The notes: a model not told the origin generated them from the sequence alone. A stretch of 64,000 nucleotides of DNA from Megamonas hypermegale_A (GCF_030371585.1 NZ_JAUDCE010000001.1); one strand, 5' to 3'. Shown: positions 42,751 through 51,604, numbered from the stretch's first letter. A program made the numbers and translations.

Positions 42751-43905
42751 ATGCAAATCTGGGGTTTTATCAGTTCGACAATAAGTCTGGTAATTATCTT
42801 TGCCGCATCCGCCGCACCCATACCGTTATACGCTCATTATGCGGATGCCATGAACCTGACAAAAGGTCAATTATCGCTTACAGCTGTGATGTATTTCGTC
42901 GGTACTGTTATCGCTCTCGTTTTTCTCGCACGCATTTCCAATTACTGCGGCAGAAAAATTTCGATTTATATCGTTCTTCTATTGGGAATTATCGGCTGTT
43001 TATCATTCATATTCGTCAACAGTATCGAATTTTTGCTACTAGGCAGATTTATGCAGGGACTTGCCTGCGGCCTTGCTTCCAGCAGTATAATAGCCTTTAT
43101 TATCGACAATGAACCGCCGCATTTAAAAGGTCTCGCCACTTCCATCGGCAGTGCCAGTCCGAATTTCGGTCTGGCTGTAGGTGCTGTTATCTGCGGCATA
43201 ATAACGCAGAGATTTCCCGATGTTCTGAATTCTATTTTTATCATACTGATTTCACTGCTGCTAATCTGTTTTATCTTAATTATTCTCAGTAAAGAAACAA
43301 TGCCGCCGCAAAAAGGTATTTTTAAATCATTCATTCCGCAGATTAAAGCACCAAACAATATACGAAAACTGCTTCTGCCTGCCGGAGCAACGTTTGCCGC
43401 CAGCTGGTCAGTCGGCGGATTTTATCAGGCTTACAGTGCTACCATAGCCATACAGATTTTTCATCTGAATGATACCTTTATGGCTTCTCTGGCTTTTGTA
43501 TCGTTTATCGCTCCCATTGCGCTCGGAGCGGCAATTACGCAAAATCTAAACCCGTTCAAAGCGCAGCGTTACGGAACATTGGGATTTGTACTGTCGCTGA
43601 TACTGCTGTATCTCTGCCTGTTCAGTGAAAATATTGTCTATTTCTTTCTGATAAGTATCCTGGCCGGTATTTTTCAGGGAATTTTATTCACCGGCAGTAT
43701 GAAAACCATTATGGAGCGCACTACCATTCAGGACCGTGCTGGTGTTTTATCATTGATTTATATTATTTCCTACAGCGGCGCAGCTATTCCGAATTTCGTC
43801 GTCAGCCAGATTGCTTATCTATTTGATTTAACGCAGTTGACATTGGGCTATGTACTGTTATCCATAGTTTGTTTCATCATATTATTAATCAGCACGAAAA
43901 AATGA
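42751..43905 (+). CDS. MFS transporter, probable drug/metabolite exporter
   Basis: 384 residues with about twelve spans. After span 2 the MFS loop is LARISNYCGRKISIYI, a form of motif A, and GRFMQGLACGLASSSIIAFI resembles motif B/C of drug exporters. The gene follows AAAGGAG and a MerR-type promoter, which would fit a drug-induced exporter (Bmr/Blt-like regulation). Substrate unknown. Confidence 0.8.
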   Translation: MQIWGFISSTISLVIIFAASAAPIPLYAHYADAMNLTKGQLSLTAVMYFVGTVIALVFLARISNYCGRKISIYIVLLLGIIGCLSFIFVNSIEFLLLGRFMQGLACGLASSSIIAFIIDNEPPHLKGLATSIGSASPNFGLAVGAVICGIITQRFPDVLNSIFIILISLLLICFILIILSKETMPPQKGIFKSFIPQIKAPNNIRKLLLPAGATFAASWSVGGFYQAYSATIAIQIFHLNDTFMASLAFVSFIAPIALGAAITQNLNPFKAQRYGTLGFVLSLILLYLCLFSENIVYFFLISILAGIFQGILFTGSMKTIMERTTIQDRAGVLSLIYIISYSGAAIPNFVVSQIAYLFDLTQLTLGYVLLSIVCFIILLISTKK

Positions 43906-43951
43906 AAAACGGCGTGTCGCAGAGATTTTTCCCTGCGGTGCGCCTTTTTTA
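43905..43951 (+). terminator. Intrinsic terminator of the MFS gene
   Basis: Stem GGCGtGTCGCAG / CTGCGGtGCGCC followed by T residues. Confidence 0.85.
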
Positions 43952-43992
43952 TCCGGTACAAAAATTTTTCCAATAAAAATTTTCAAAAAATA

Positions 43993-44021
43993 TTGACTCG
44001 AAGTAATTTACGTGTTATTAT
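43993..44021 (+). promoter_or_regulatory. Promoter of the deoxyribose-type operon
   Basis: -35 TTGACT (43993-43998), 17-base spacer, -10 TATTAT (44016-44021). Two LacI-type operators follow immediately downstream. Confidence 0.7.
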
Positions 44022-44038
44022 ATCAATGATGATTTTGG

Positions 44039-44121
44039 TAAAACGTTTTATTAAATTTAAAGAGGGAATTCAATAGGATTTATTTTTTTTGCGCATTAAG
44101 TAAAACGTTTTACTTAATGCG
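44039..44121 (+). promoter_or_regulatory. Two LacI-family operators
   Basis: The 12-base palindrome TAAAACGTTTTA occurs at 44039-44050 and at 44101-44112. The second is the centre of a perfect 30-base palindrome spanning 44092-44121. The spacing is 62 bases centre to centre, about six helical turns, suited to DNA looping by a tetramer or paired dimers. The central CG flanked by AAA/TTT is typical of LacI-family sites. The likely ligand is the regulator at 47490-48509. Confidence 0.82.
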
Positions 44122-44183
44122 TGGAAAGAACGGAAAACAAAATTTCTGTAGATAGGTTTTAAAAGGAAAGTGAGAGAAAAATT

Positions 44184-45479
44184 ATGGCTAAATTAATTCA
44201 GTATGATGACGGTTACTTAAATAGAACACCGATATTCCAGTTCATATTGCTGTCCTGTCTGTTTGCACTTTGGGGCGGCGCAGCAAGTCTTAACGATATT
44301 TTGATTACCCAGTTCAAATCGGTATTTTCATTGAGCGACTTTGCCAGCGCGCTGGTGCAAAGCGCCTTTTACGGCGGTTATTTCCTGATTTCCATTCCGG
44401 CTTCCATAGTAATCCGCAAGACTACGTACAAGCTGGCAATCATGATTGGTCTTATTTTCTACATCGGCGGCTGCAGCTTGTTCTTCCCGGCTTCGATGAT
44501 GGCGACTTATACGATGTTCCTCGTGGCTATTTTCGCTATCGCCATCGGTCTGGGCTTTTTGGAAACGGCTTCCAACACATACAGCACGATGCTCGGACCG
44601 CGTGAATATTCCACACTCCGCTTAAACATCAGCCAGACGTTCCAGCCAATCGGCTCCGCTTCCGGTATTCTGCTCGGCAAATATCTCGTATTCCAAGAAG
44701 GCGACAGCCTCGCTTCCCAAATGGCGCAGCTCACACCGGAACAGGTTCATGTATTCAGACTGCAAATGCTTCAGCATACGCTCGAACCGTACAAAATCAT
44801 AATCTGCATTCTCGTTGCCGTATTCATTCTGTTTTTAATCACGAAATATCCAAAATGTAAAGTTAAACCGGTTGCCGAAGATACGACAGCAAAAGTTTCT
44901 CTCGGCGAAACGCTGAAATATCTCGCCGGAAACGGTCTGTTCAAAAGAGGTATTTTGGCACAGTTCCTGTATGTAGGTATGCAGGTCGCTGTATGGTCGT
45001 TCACAATCCGTCTGGCGCTCGTACTGATGCCGCATATCAATGAACGCGCCGCAGCCGACTTTATGGTAATCAGCTTCGCCTGCTTCTTCGTCGGCAAATT
45101 CGTTGCCAACTTCCTCATGACGAAATTCTCCGTCAACAAAGTTCTGCTTGCTTATTCCGTAATCGGCTGTCTTTTAATCATGTACGTTGCCTTTATGCCG
45201 AGCCTCACGGCTATTTACGCGGCAGTGGCAATCAGCATTTTGATGGGTCCTTGCTGGGCAACTATCTATGCGGAAACACTTAAATCCGTAGAAAAGAAAT
45301 ACACGGAAACGGCCGGTGCCATCATCGTCATGTCCATCATCGGCGGCGCCGTTATGCCGGCAGTACAGGGATTTGTTTCCGATATGACAGGCTCCATGCA
45401 GTTCTCATTTATCGTCAACTTCTTCTGCTTCGCTTATATCGGTTATTATTTCTATCACAAAATCAAAATCGAACGGTAA
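44184..45479 (+). CDS. deoP: FucP-type sugar permease, probably 2-deoxy-D-ribose
   Basis: 431 residues, MFS, twelve spans, clearly of the L-fucose:H+ symporter family (LLSCLFALWGGAASLNDILI, LVQSAFYGGYFLISIPAS, IGLGFLETASNTYSTMLGP, RLNISQTFQPIGSASGILLG). Position 1 in an operon with a DUF4432 protein and a PfkB kinase. Salmonella deoxyribose genes (deoP, deoX, deoK) have the same three families, so deoxyribose is the favoured substrate over fucose; there are no fucose isomerase or fuculokinase genes here. The symbol is an inference. Confidence 0.72.
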   Translation: MAKLIQYDDGYLNRTPIFQFILLSCLFALWGGAASLNDILITQFKSVFSLSDFASALVQSAFYGGYFLISIPASIVIRKTTYKLAIMIGLIFYIGGCSLFFPASMMATYTMFLVAIFAIAIGLGFLETASNTYSTMLGPREYSTLRLNISQTFQPIGSASGILLGKYLVFQEGDSLASQMAQLTPEQVHVFRLQMLQHTLEPYKIIICILVAVFILFLITKYPKCKVKPVAEDTTAKVSLGETLKYLAGNGLFKRGILAQFLYVGMQVAVWSFTIRLALVLMPHINERAAADFMVISFACFFVGKFVANFLMTKFSVNKVLLAYSVIGCLLIMYVAFMPSLTAIYAAVAISILMGPCWATIYAETLKSVEKKYTETAGAIIVMSIIGGAVMPAVQGFVSDMTGSMQFSFIVNFFCFAYIGYYFYHKIKIER

Positions 45480-45505
45480 TTTTCAGATTTAGAGGAGTTT
45501 AAAAC

Positions 45506-46528
45506 ATGAAAACTAAAATAAATTTACAACGGGAATATTTTTCTGAGCTGCCGACAGAAATTCTGTCCAGCAGCGAGTTTTCCGTAAAATTATTCCGCTA
45601 TCCAGCCGGTGTGGAAGCGGTGGAAATTAAAAATTCCCGCGGCAAAATAATCGTACTGCCGTACATGGGACAGATTATCTGGCGCGCGGAATTTGACGGC
45701 ATTGATTTAACTATGAAAAACATGTTTTCCCAGCCGCGCAAAACGCACAATATGCTCGATACTTACGGCTGCTTTGCATTCCATTCGGGACTGCTCGCCA
45801 GCGGCTGCCCGTCGCCGGAGGATACACACCCGATGCACGGCGAATTCTGCTGTGCCGATATGGACAGAGCCTGGCTGGAAATTGAGCCTGGCAGCATAAC
45901 GCTCTGCGGCAAATATGAATACTGTCAGGGCTTCGGCTACCGCTATACGGCGCGCCCGAGCGTTCAGCTGAAAGCCGGTGCGGGAAACATCACTATCGGA
46001 ATGAATGTAAAAAATACAACAAGCATACCGATGCCGCTGCAATACATCTGCCATATCAATTATGCTTATGTCGACGAAGGCGAATTTGCGGCAAATATTC
46101 CGGACAGCGCCTTTAAACTGCGCGAAACCATTCCGAGCCATATCAAACCGACAGCGGACTGGTTTGCCTACACGGATGAAATCAAGAAAATGCAGTCGCA
46201 GGGCAAAACGCTGACGAAACTGGGCAATCCTGCACTGTACAATACGGAAATCGTCTTTTTAGCCGATGATATTGATGAATATACGGATAGCATAGAAGCG
46301 CAAATCACCTCGCCGCAGGGCTATACTTTCAAAACACAGTTTTCTACCCAGCAGTTCAAACACGCTATCCGCTGGATTATGTACAACGGCGACCAGCAGG
46401 TTTCCTCGTTCATCATTCCGGCGACGAGCCGACCGGAAGGTTTCCTGGCGGCGCAAAAAGCAGGTCATTTAATTATGCTCGAGCCGAACGAAACGAGAGA
46501 ATTTTCCGTTACAACGGGTTTAAAATAG
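45506..46528 (+). CDS. deoM: DUF4432 aldose-1-epimerase-like protein, probable deoxyribose mutarotase
   Basis: 340 residues, galactose-mutarotase-like fold. LPYMGQIIWRAEFDGIDLTM, FHSGLLASGCPSPEDTHPMH with conserved His, and YICHINYAYVDEGEF fit the DUF4432 group (E. coli DeoM/Salmonella DeoX). The enzyme would interconvert the sugar anomers before phosphorylation. AGAGGAG precedes the ATG, 26 bases after the permease gene. Confidence 0.72.
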   Translation: MKTKINLQREYFSELPTEILSSSEFSVKLFRYPAGVEAVEIKNSRGKIIVLPYMGQIIWRAEFDGIDLTMKNMFSQPRKTHNMLDTYGCFAFHSGLLASGCPSPEDTHPMHGEFCCADMDRAWLEIEPGSITLCGKYEYCQGFGYRYTARPSVQLKAGAGNITIGMNVKNTTSIPMPLQYICHINYAYVDEGEFAANIPDSAFKLRETIPSHIKPTADWFAYTDEIKKMQSQGKTLTKLGNPALYNTEIVFLADDIDEYTDSIEAQITSPQGYTFKTQFSTQQFKHAIRWIMYNGDQQVSSFIIPATSRPEGFLAAQKAGHLIMLEPNETREFSVTTGLK

Positions 46529-46555
46529 TATAATAGAAGCAAAGGAGGTTTTTCG

Positions 46556-47428
46556 ATGAAGATTTTAAATTTCGGTTCTTTGAATATCGATAAAGTTTAC
46601 ACTGTGGAAAATATCGTTAAAGGCGGCGAAACAATCGACTCGCTGAGCTTTGCGGAAAATGTAGGCGGCAAAGGCTTAAACCAGTCGATTGCCATCGCCA
46701 AAGCAGGCGGCAAAGTGTATCATGCAGGCTGTATCGGCAAGGACGGAGCCATTCTGCTCGACACCTTAAAGGAAAACGGCGTTGATATTTCGCTGATAAA
46801 ACTGGTCGATATCAGCAGCGGCCAGGCCATAATCCAGGTGGACAAAAACGGACAGAACTGCATTATTTTATATCACGGTGCCAATTACGCTGTAACGAAA
46901 GAATATATTGACGAGGTTTTAAGTCATTTTTCTGCCGGCGATATTTTGATACTGCAAAATGAAATTTCCCATATCGACTATATTATCAGCCGCGCCAAAG
47001 AAAAAGGCATGAAGATATTTTTAAATCCGTCGCCGATAAATGAAGCGCTGCAAAAATACGATATCGCTTCACTCAACGGCATTTTCGTAAACGAACACGA
47101 AGGCGCATATTTGAGCGGCAAGGACAATGTTGAGGAAATTTTACAGGAATTATCAACTAAATATCCTGATTTGGAAATCATCCTGACATTCGGCTCCAAA
47201 GGCGCATATTATCATTACAAGGATATGCAGTTCTTCGTTCCGGCACATAAAGTAAAAGCCGTCGATACGACAGCGGCAGGCGATACTTTCACCGGTTACT
47301 TCGTAGCTCTCCAGCAGCAGGGAAAATCAGCGGAAGAATGTATGCAGGCGGCAACGAAGGCAGCTGCCATAACCGTTACACGCAAAGGCGCAGCCGCTTC
47401 CATCCCGCAGGCTGCGGAAGTGTATTGA
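46556..47428 (+). CDS. deoK: PfkB-family sugar kinase, probable deoxyribokinase
   Basis: 290 residues, ribokinase-like. N-terminal signature GGKGLNQSIAIAKAGGKVYH (near residue 38), second signature DTTAAGDTFTGYFVA with the catalytic Asp (near residue 245). Would form 2-deoxyribose-5-phosphate for DeoC. Ribokinase cannot be excluded. AAAGGAGG precedes the ATG. Confidence 0.75.
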   Translation: MKILNFGSLNIDKVYTVENIVKGGETIDSLSFAENVGGKGLNQSIAIAKAGGKVYHAGCIGKDGAILLDTLKENGVDISLIKLVDISSGQAIIQVDKNGQNCIILYHGANYAVTKEYIDEVLSHFSAGDILILQNEISHIDYIISRAKEKGMKIFLNPSPINEALQKYDIASLNGIFVNEHEGAYLSGKDNVEEILQELSTKYPDLEIILTFGSKGAYYHYKDMQFFVPAHKVKAVDTTAAGDTFTGYFVALQQQGKSAEECMQAATKAAAITVTRKGAAASIPQAAEVY

Positions 47429-47489
47429 TTGAGCACGGTAAGTTTTATATAATAATATTATCATTAAACGTATAAGGTCGGATGGTAAA

Positions 47490-48509
47490 ATGAAATCACG
47501 TGTTACAATTAAAGATATAGCAAAGAAAACAGGCTTTTCCATAACCACCATATCGCTCGCGCTCAACAACAAAGCCTCGCATATTCCCCTTGAAACGCGG
47601 CAGATTATCGACAGAGCGGCGAAGGAGATGGGCTACCGCCCCAATAAAATGGCGGTAGGACTGGTAAAGAAAACGAGCAATATCGTCGGTTTCGTTTTAC
47701 CCGACATACGAAATCAGTTTTTCTCCTACACAGCTAAAGTATTGGAAGATGAGTGCCATAAATTCGGCTGGAATTTGCTCATCTGCAATACAAACAACAA
47801 TTACGAACAGGAAATGCGCCATTTGAAAATGCTCTGCGACTACATGGTGGACGGAATTTTCCTAAGCATAGCGGCGCGCAGTACGGAAAAAGAAGAAAAA
47901 AAGACGCTCCAGTTCCTCGAGGACAACAACATTCCATACTGCCTGATTGACCGCGACATGTTCAATGTCGGCAAATATAAAGTCAGCGTAAATCATTTTG
48001 AAGGGGCGTATATGGCGACGCAGCATTTAATCCAGCTCGGACATAAACGGATTGGCTGCATCACCGGCCCTTTAATGCTCGATGACGCCTGGCAGCGCCT
48101 GGACGGCTACCGGCAGGCAATGGAGGATTATCATATGCCGCTTTGCGACGAACTGATTTATTTCGGCGATTATTCCTTTGACAAAGGCAAAGCTGGCGGC
48201 CTGTATCTGGCACACAAAAAAGTAACGGCAATTTTCGCCTCCAACGACTTTTCAGCTATGGGTGCTCTTTCCGGCATAAAGGAAGCAGGGCTGTCCGTGC
48301 CGGAGGACATATCACTTGCCGGATACGATGATATCGAATTCGTCTCCTTTTTGGAAGTACCGCTCACAACCGTTCGCCAGCCGGTCGAAGAAATCGGCAA
48401 ACGCGCCGCGCAGATTATTCACGAAATAGTGCAAAGCGACGATTGCAGTCCCAAAGTGGAAATACTGAAACCGGAACTGATTATACGCCAAAGCACACGC
48501 AAAATCTAA
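47490..48509 (+). CDS. LacI-family transcriptional regulator
   Basis: 339 residues. The headpiece VTIKDIAKKTGFSITTISLA is followed by the hinge region GYRPNKMAVGLVKKTSNIVG and a periplasmic-binding-protein-like ligand domain (IFASNDFSAMGALSGIKEAG, AGYDDIEFVSFLEVPLTTVR). It probably represses the operon in which it is the last gene, through the palindromes at 44039-44121. The Salmonella counterpart DeoQ belongs to another family, so the regulator has been exchanged. Confidence 0.88.
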   Translation: MKSRVTIKDIAKKTGFSITTISLALNNKASHIPLETRQIIDRAAKEMGYRPNKMAVGLVKKTSNIVGFVLPDIRNQFFSYTAKVLEDECHKFGWNLLICNTNNNYEQEMRHLKMLCDYMVDGIFLSIAARSTEKEEKKTLQFLEDNNIPYCLIDRDMFNVGKYKVSVNHFEGAYMATQHLIQLGHKRIGCITGPLMLDDAWQRLDGYRQAMEDYHMPLCDELIYFGDYSFDKGKAGGLYLAHKKVTAIFASNDFSAMGALSGIKEAGLSVPEDISLAGYDDIEFVSFLEVPLTTVRQPVEEIGKRAAQIIHEIVQSDDCSPKVEILKPELIIRQSTRKI

Positions 48510-48520
48510 AAGAAATTGAT

Positions 48521-49001
48521 TGTTCATTTTTCTTTGATGCAAAGAAAAACGAACCAAAAAGAAACCTTTTTAACGTTTCGCTATCGCTGCACTGGGCGAG
48601 CCTTCGCAACTTTTGATAAATCCAGACGGTACAACGGCTCGAAACGCTTGAAATTCGGCTCGTGCCTTCTGTTTCCAGCGGGAACTTAAATTGAGCTGTT
48701 GACACCGTAATTTGCAGTCATGCTGAAACTTTCATCCATATTAGAGTATTTTCACGGTAGCTTTAGCTATTAAAAAGAAAAAGATTTAGATATGTTTTTA
48801 GTTTAAATGTTTGAGCGCAAGCGAGTTTTTAAACGTTATATCTAAATCTTTTTATTTTTAAAGTGAAAATCTCTTATGGGCTACTAAATCAAGAGTTTCT
48901 TTTTGGGTACTTTTTCTTTGCTCAACAAAGAAAAAGTACCTGGTGCAATTACATTGCACCAAACCATTAAGCTTTTGACCTTTCAAAAGAAAAATGAACA
49001 A
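48521..49001 (+). repeat. Family B element, copy B2 (complete, multi-hairpin)
   Basis: Fills the 492-base gap between the LacI gene and nspC. Bounded by inverted ends GTTCATTTTTCTTTTGA-like. Order: head (48521-48775); hairpin 1 with outer stem AAAGATTTAGATAT (from 48780) / ATATCTAAATCTTT and inner conserved AGTTTAAATGTTT..AAGCGAGTTTTTAAACG; hairpin 2 at 48906-48940 (perfect GGTACTTTTTCTTTG stem); hairpin 3 at 48941-48961 (TGGTGCAAT/ATTGCACCA). No open frame with coding character. Confidence 0.88.
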
Positions 49002-50144
49002 CTACGACAGACGCATTTTAAAATCTTCATAGCCGAAGGTTTTTACGACTTCCACCGTATCGTCTTCATGCAGAACGGCGATATCCGGCAGCGGCATGCC
49101 GTTGAATGTATTATTTTTCACCATGGAATAAATCGCCATATCGCAAAATATGACTTTATCGCCGACTTTGAGCGGTCTGTCGAAGGAATAATCACCGATA
49201 ATATCGCCGGCAAGGCAGGTCGGCCCGCCGAAACGGTACGTATACGGCTTTTCATTCGGCTTCCCGGCACCGATTACATTCGGACGGTACGGCATTTCCA
49301 GCACGTCCGGCATATGGCAGGCGGCGGATGTATCCAAAATGGCAATCTGCATATCGTTGTCGATGATTTCCAGCACTTCGCTGACCAGCCAGCCGGCGTT
49401 GAGTGCTACCGCTTCGCCCGGTTCGAGATAGATTTCCAAATCATATTTGTTCTTCATATAATTAATGCAGTTTACGAGCAGGTCGATATCGTAATCCTCA
49501 CGTGTAATATGATGACCGCCGCCGAAATTGAGCCACTTCATCTGCGCCAGATATTTGCCGAATTTGGCGTCAACAGCTTGCAGCGTCGTCTTCAAATCAT
49601 CGGAATTCTGTTCGCAAAGCGTGTGAAAATGCAGTCCGGCAAGACCGTCGAGATTGTCCGGCTCAAAATTGTCGAGCGTAACGCCTAGCCGTGAACCTGG
49701 AGCGCACGGGTCATAAATTGCATGGCCTTCCTGCGTGGAGCACTGCGGATTTATGCGAATGCCGCATTCCACACCTGCTTTCAATGCGATATCTTTATAT
49801 TTTTTCCACTGCGCAAACGAATTAAAAATAATATGGTCGCAAATCTGCACAATTTCGGCAAAATCCTTTTCCTTATACGCCGGAGAAAATACGTGATTTT
49901 CCTTACCCGGCATAAATTCATGCGCCAGCTTCGCCTCAAAAATACCGCTCGCCGTAGCGCCAGAAATATATCTGCCAATCATCGGATAAAAATAAAACAT
50001 GGAAAAGGCTTTCTGCGCCAGCAGAATATGACAGCCGGTTTTGTTCTGCACCGCTTGCAGAACTTCCAGATTTTCCCGCAGTTTGCGTTCATCTACAACG
50101 TAGCTCGGTGTATTCACGTTTTTTAAAATATCCAATCTGTTCAT
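49002..50144 (-). CDS. nspC: Carboxynorspermidine/carboxyspermidine decarboxylase
   Basis: 380 residues, fold III PLP enzyme. PLP Lys is in HILLAQKAFSMFYFYPMIG, the phosphate-binding Gly loop is LNFGGGHHITREDYD, and the substrate Cys/Asp region includes YSFDRPLKVGDKVIFCDMAIYS. It decarboxylates the product of the dehydrogenase encoded at 51950-53149 to spermidine or norspermidine. It is separated from that gene by a solo tnpB. Its leader carries a promoter and a terminator-like hairpin. Confidence 0.93.
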   Translation of the reverse strand: MNRLDILKNVNTPSYVVDERKLRENLEVLQAVQNKTGCHILLAQKAFSMFYFYPMIGRYISGATASGIFEAKLAHEFMPGKENHVFSPAYKEKDFAEIVQICDHIIFNSFAQWKKYKDIALKAGVECGIRINPQCSTQEGHAIYDPCAPGSRLGVTLDNFEPDNLDGLAGLHFHTLCEQNSDDLKTTLQAVDAKFGKYLAQMKWLNFGGGHHITREDYDIDLLVNCINYMKNKYDLEIYLEPGEAVALNAGWLVSEVLEIIDNDMQIAILDTSAACHMPDVLEMPYRPNVIGAGKPNEKPYTYRFGGPTCLAGDIIGDYSFDRPLKVGDKVIFCDMAIYSMVKNNTFNGMPLPDIAVLHEDDTVEVVKTFGYEDFKMRLS

Positions 50145-50180
50145 CAGTTCACTTCCTTAAAATTTAATAAATAACTTATA

Positions 50181-50212
50181 AAAAAAGCCAAACGTTTCTT
50201 GTTTGGCTTTTT
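50181..50212 (-). terminator. Terminator-like hairpin in the nspC leader
   Basis: On the minus strand: stem AAAAGCCAAAC / GTTTGGCTTTT followed by a T-run. It lies between the promoter at 50244-50272 and the nspC start, so it is either an attenuator or the terminator of transcripts coming from the tnpB unit. Confidence 0.8.
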
Positions 50213-50243
50213 ATGTTAATTTAAACATTATCGTTTTGTCATG

Positions 50244-50272
50244 ATTATACCATATAGTATATACAAATTCAA
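50244..50272 (-). promoter_or_regulatory. Promoter ahead of nspC
   Basis: Minus strand: -35 TTGAAT (50272-50267), 17-base spacer, -10 TATAAT (50249-50244). Confidence 0.62.
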
Positions 50273-50289
50273 TTTTAATCTTTATCATC

Positions 50290-50443
50290 TATGAACTGCT
50301 ACTTGAAATATGGTCAAATTTACCCAATCTCAAGAATATTACTGCTTCAACCTGTATATTTTCGCCTAAGCTACTCATAAGTTCCTGTACAGTCCACAGT
50401 CGTAAATTCCTGACTAGCCATCAGTACTTATATAAATCTGCTT
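50290..50443 (-). ncRNA. Possible omega RNA/right-end region of the solo tnpB
   Basis: The 150 bases downstream of this tnpB have no gene and contain short paired segments, ending in a hairpin CTTGAGAT..GG / CC..ATTTCAAG (50305-50337 region). By analogy with other TnpB loci the guide RNA is expected here. Element ends and guide boundary could not be fixed. Confidence 0.4.
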
Positions 50444-51604
50444 TTAAGCGATTTTATATATCTTGTTATCCCTTAAATTTATTGCAGCATTCAAATCTCT
50501 GTCTATCGACGTTTTACAATTCGGACATATAAATTCTCTATCGGAAAGTTTCAAATCCTTCTTTATAAATCCGCAGTGATGACATTTTTTACTACTGGCG
50601 TAAAATCTGTCGGATAATCTGACTTCAATATCATTTTGATGACATTTTTTTATGAGTTTTTCTCTGAATTCATAAAGCTTTTGCTGAGCAATAGCTTTTG
50701 ACAAATGTCTGTTTTTCATCATTCCGGATACGTTTAAATCTTCGATATTAATGAACGCAGGCTTGGTTTTTACCAGCTCACTAATAACTTTATTTACATA
50801 ATCCGTTCTGATGTTGCAAAGTCTGACATGAAGTTTCTGCACTTTTAACAACTGTTTTCGGATATTTTGTCTAGTAGCTTCTCTCTCTTTATTTTTTCTT
50901 GATTTTAGACTTTCATATTTCCTTGAAAGCCGTCTTTGCTGTCTGCATAAAGATTTTTCTATTCTTTTAATGCAAACAGTTTTATTGATATTGGCAAATA
51001 CTCTGCCGTTTGATACGGTTGCAAATGATTTTACACCTAAATCAACGCCTATACCTTCCGTATACGGTTTCGTATTCGGTTTAAGCTTTTCATCAACTAA
51101 AATTGCAATATAATATCTATCGCATTTTTTAGTTATAGTAGCACTTTTTATTATGGAATACAGTGGAATATATCCGTATTCTTTCAATCTTACAAAACCG
51201 ATTGTAGGTACTTTTATTCTATGCCTTTCCAACGTGAAATCAGTCTTATGATTTCTAGGAAAATAAATGCCTACATCAGATTTATTTTTCTTCTTGAATT
51301 TAGGAAAACCCGTTTTTTTATTGAAAAATCGTTTAAAAGCTTTATCTGCATTCATAATGGATTGCTTAACAGCTTTTGATGATACTTTCTTTATCCATAT
51401 ATATTCTTTGTTATTAGGGATAAATTCGTTATTAATCCATTTGGAAAAAGATATCCCTGATACAAATTCACCGTTACTTTCATAAATCTCTTTATTATGA
51501 GCAATGTAAAAGTTATATATAAATCTGCATACGCCTATTGTTTGATGAATTTTGATAATTTGGTCTTTAGTCGGTTTAATTTCTCTTTTATAAGCTTTCA
51601 GCAT
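50444..51604 (-). CDS. tnpB: RNA-guided endonuclease TnpB, solo (IS1341-like)
   Basis: 386 residues, different lineage from the one at 28.4 kb. N-terminal MLKAYKREIKPTKDQIIKIHQ is the usual TnpB start. Catalytic residues are present: Asp188 (GVDLGVKSF), Glu288 (INIEDLNVSGM), Asp370 (SIDRDLNAAIN), with zinc-finger Cys341/344/360/363 (CHHCG ... CPNC). No tnpA is adjacent, so it needs one in trans to move. It lies between two polyamine genes that would otherwise be neighbours. Confidence 0.92.
   Translation of the reverse strand: MLKAYKREIKPTKDQIIKIHQTIGVCRFIYNFYIAHNKEIYESNGEFVSGISFSKWINNEFIPNNKEYIWIKKVSSKAVKQSIMNADKAFKRFFNKKTGFPKFKKKNKSDVGIYFPRNHKTDFTLERHRIKVPTIGFVRLKEYGYIPLYSIIKSATITKKCDRYYIAILVDEKLKPNTKPYTEGIGVDLGVKSFATVSNGRVFANINKTVCIKRIEKSLCRQQRRLSRKYESLKSRKNKEREATRQNIRKQLLKVQKLHVRLCNIRTDYVNKVISELVKTKPAFINIEDLNVSGMMKNRHLSKAIAQQKLYEFREKLIKKCHQNDIEVRLSDRFYASSKKCHHCGFIKKDLKLSDREFICPNCKTSIDRDLNAAINLRDNKIYKIA

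Noticed and set aside
43078..43100. AGCAGTATAATAG inside the MFS gene as a family A fragment
   Set aside because: It is a short chance match within codons of a conserved membrane segment, without arms or core.
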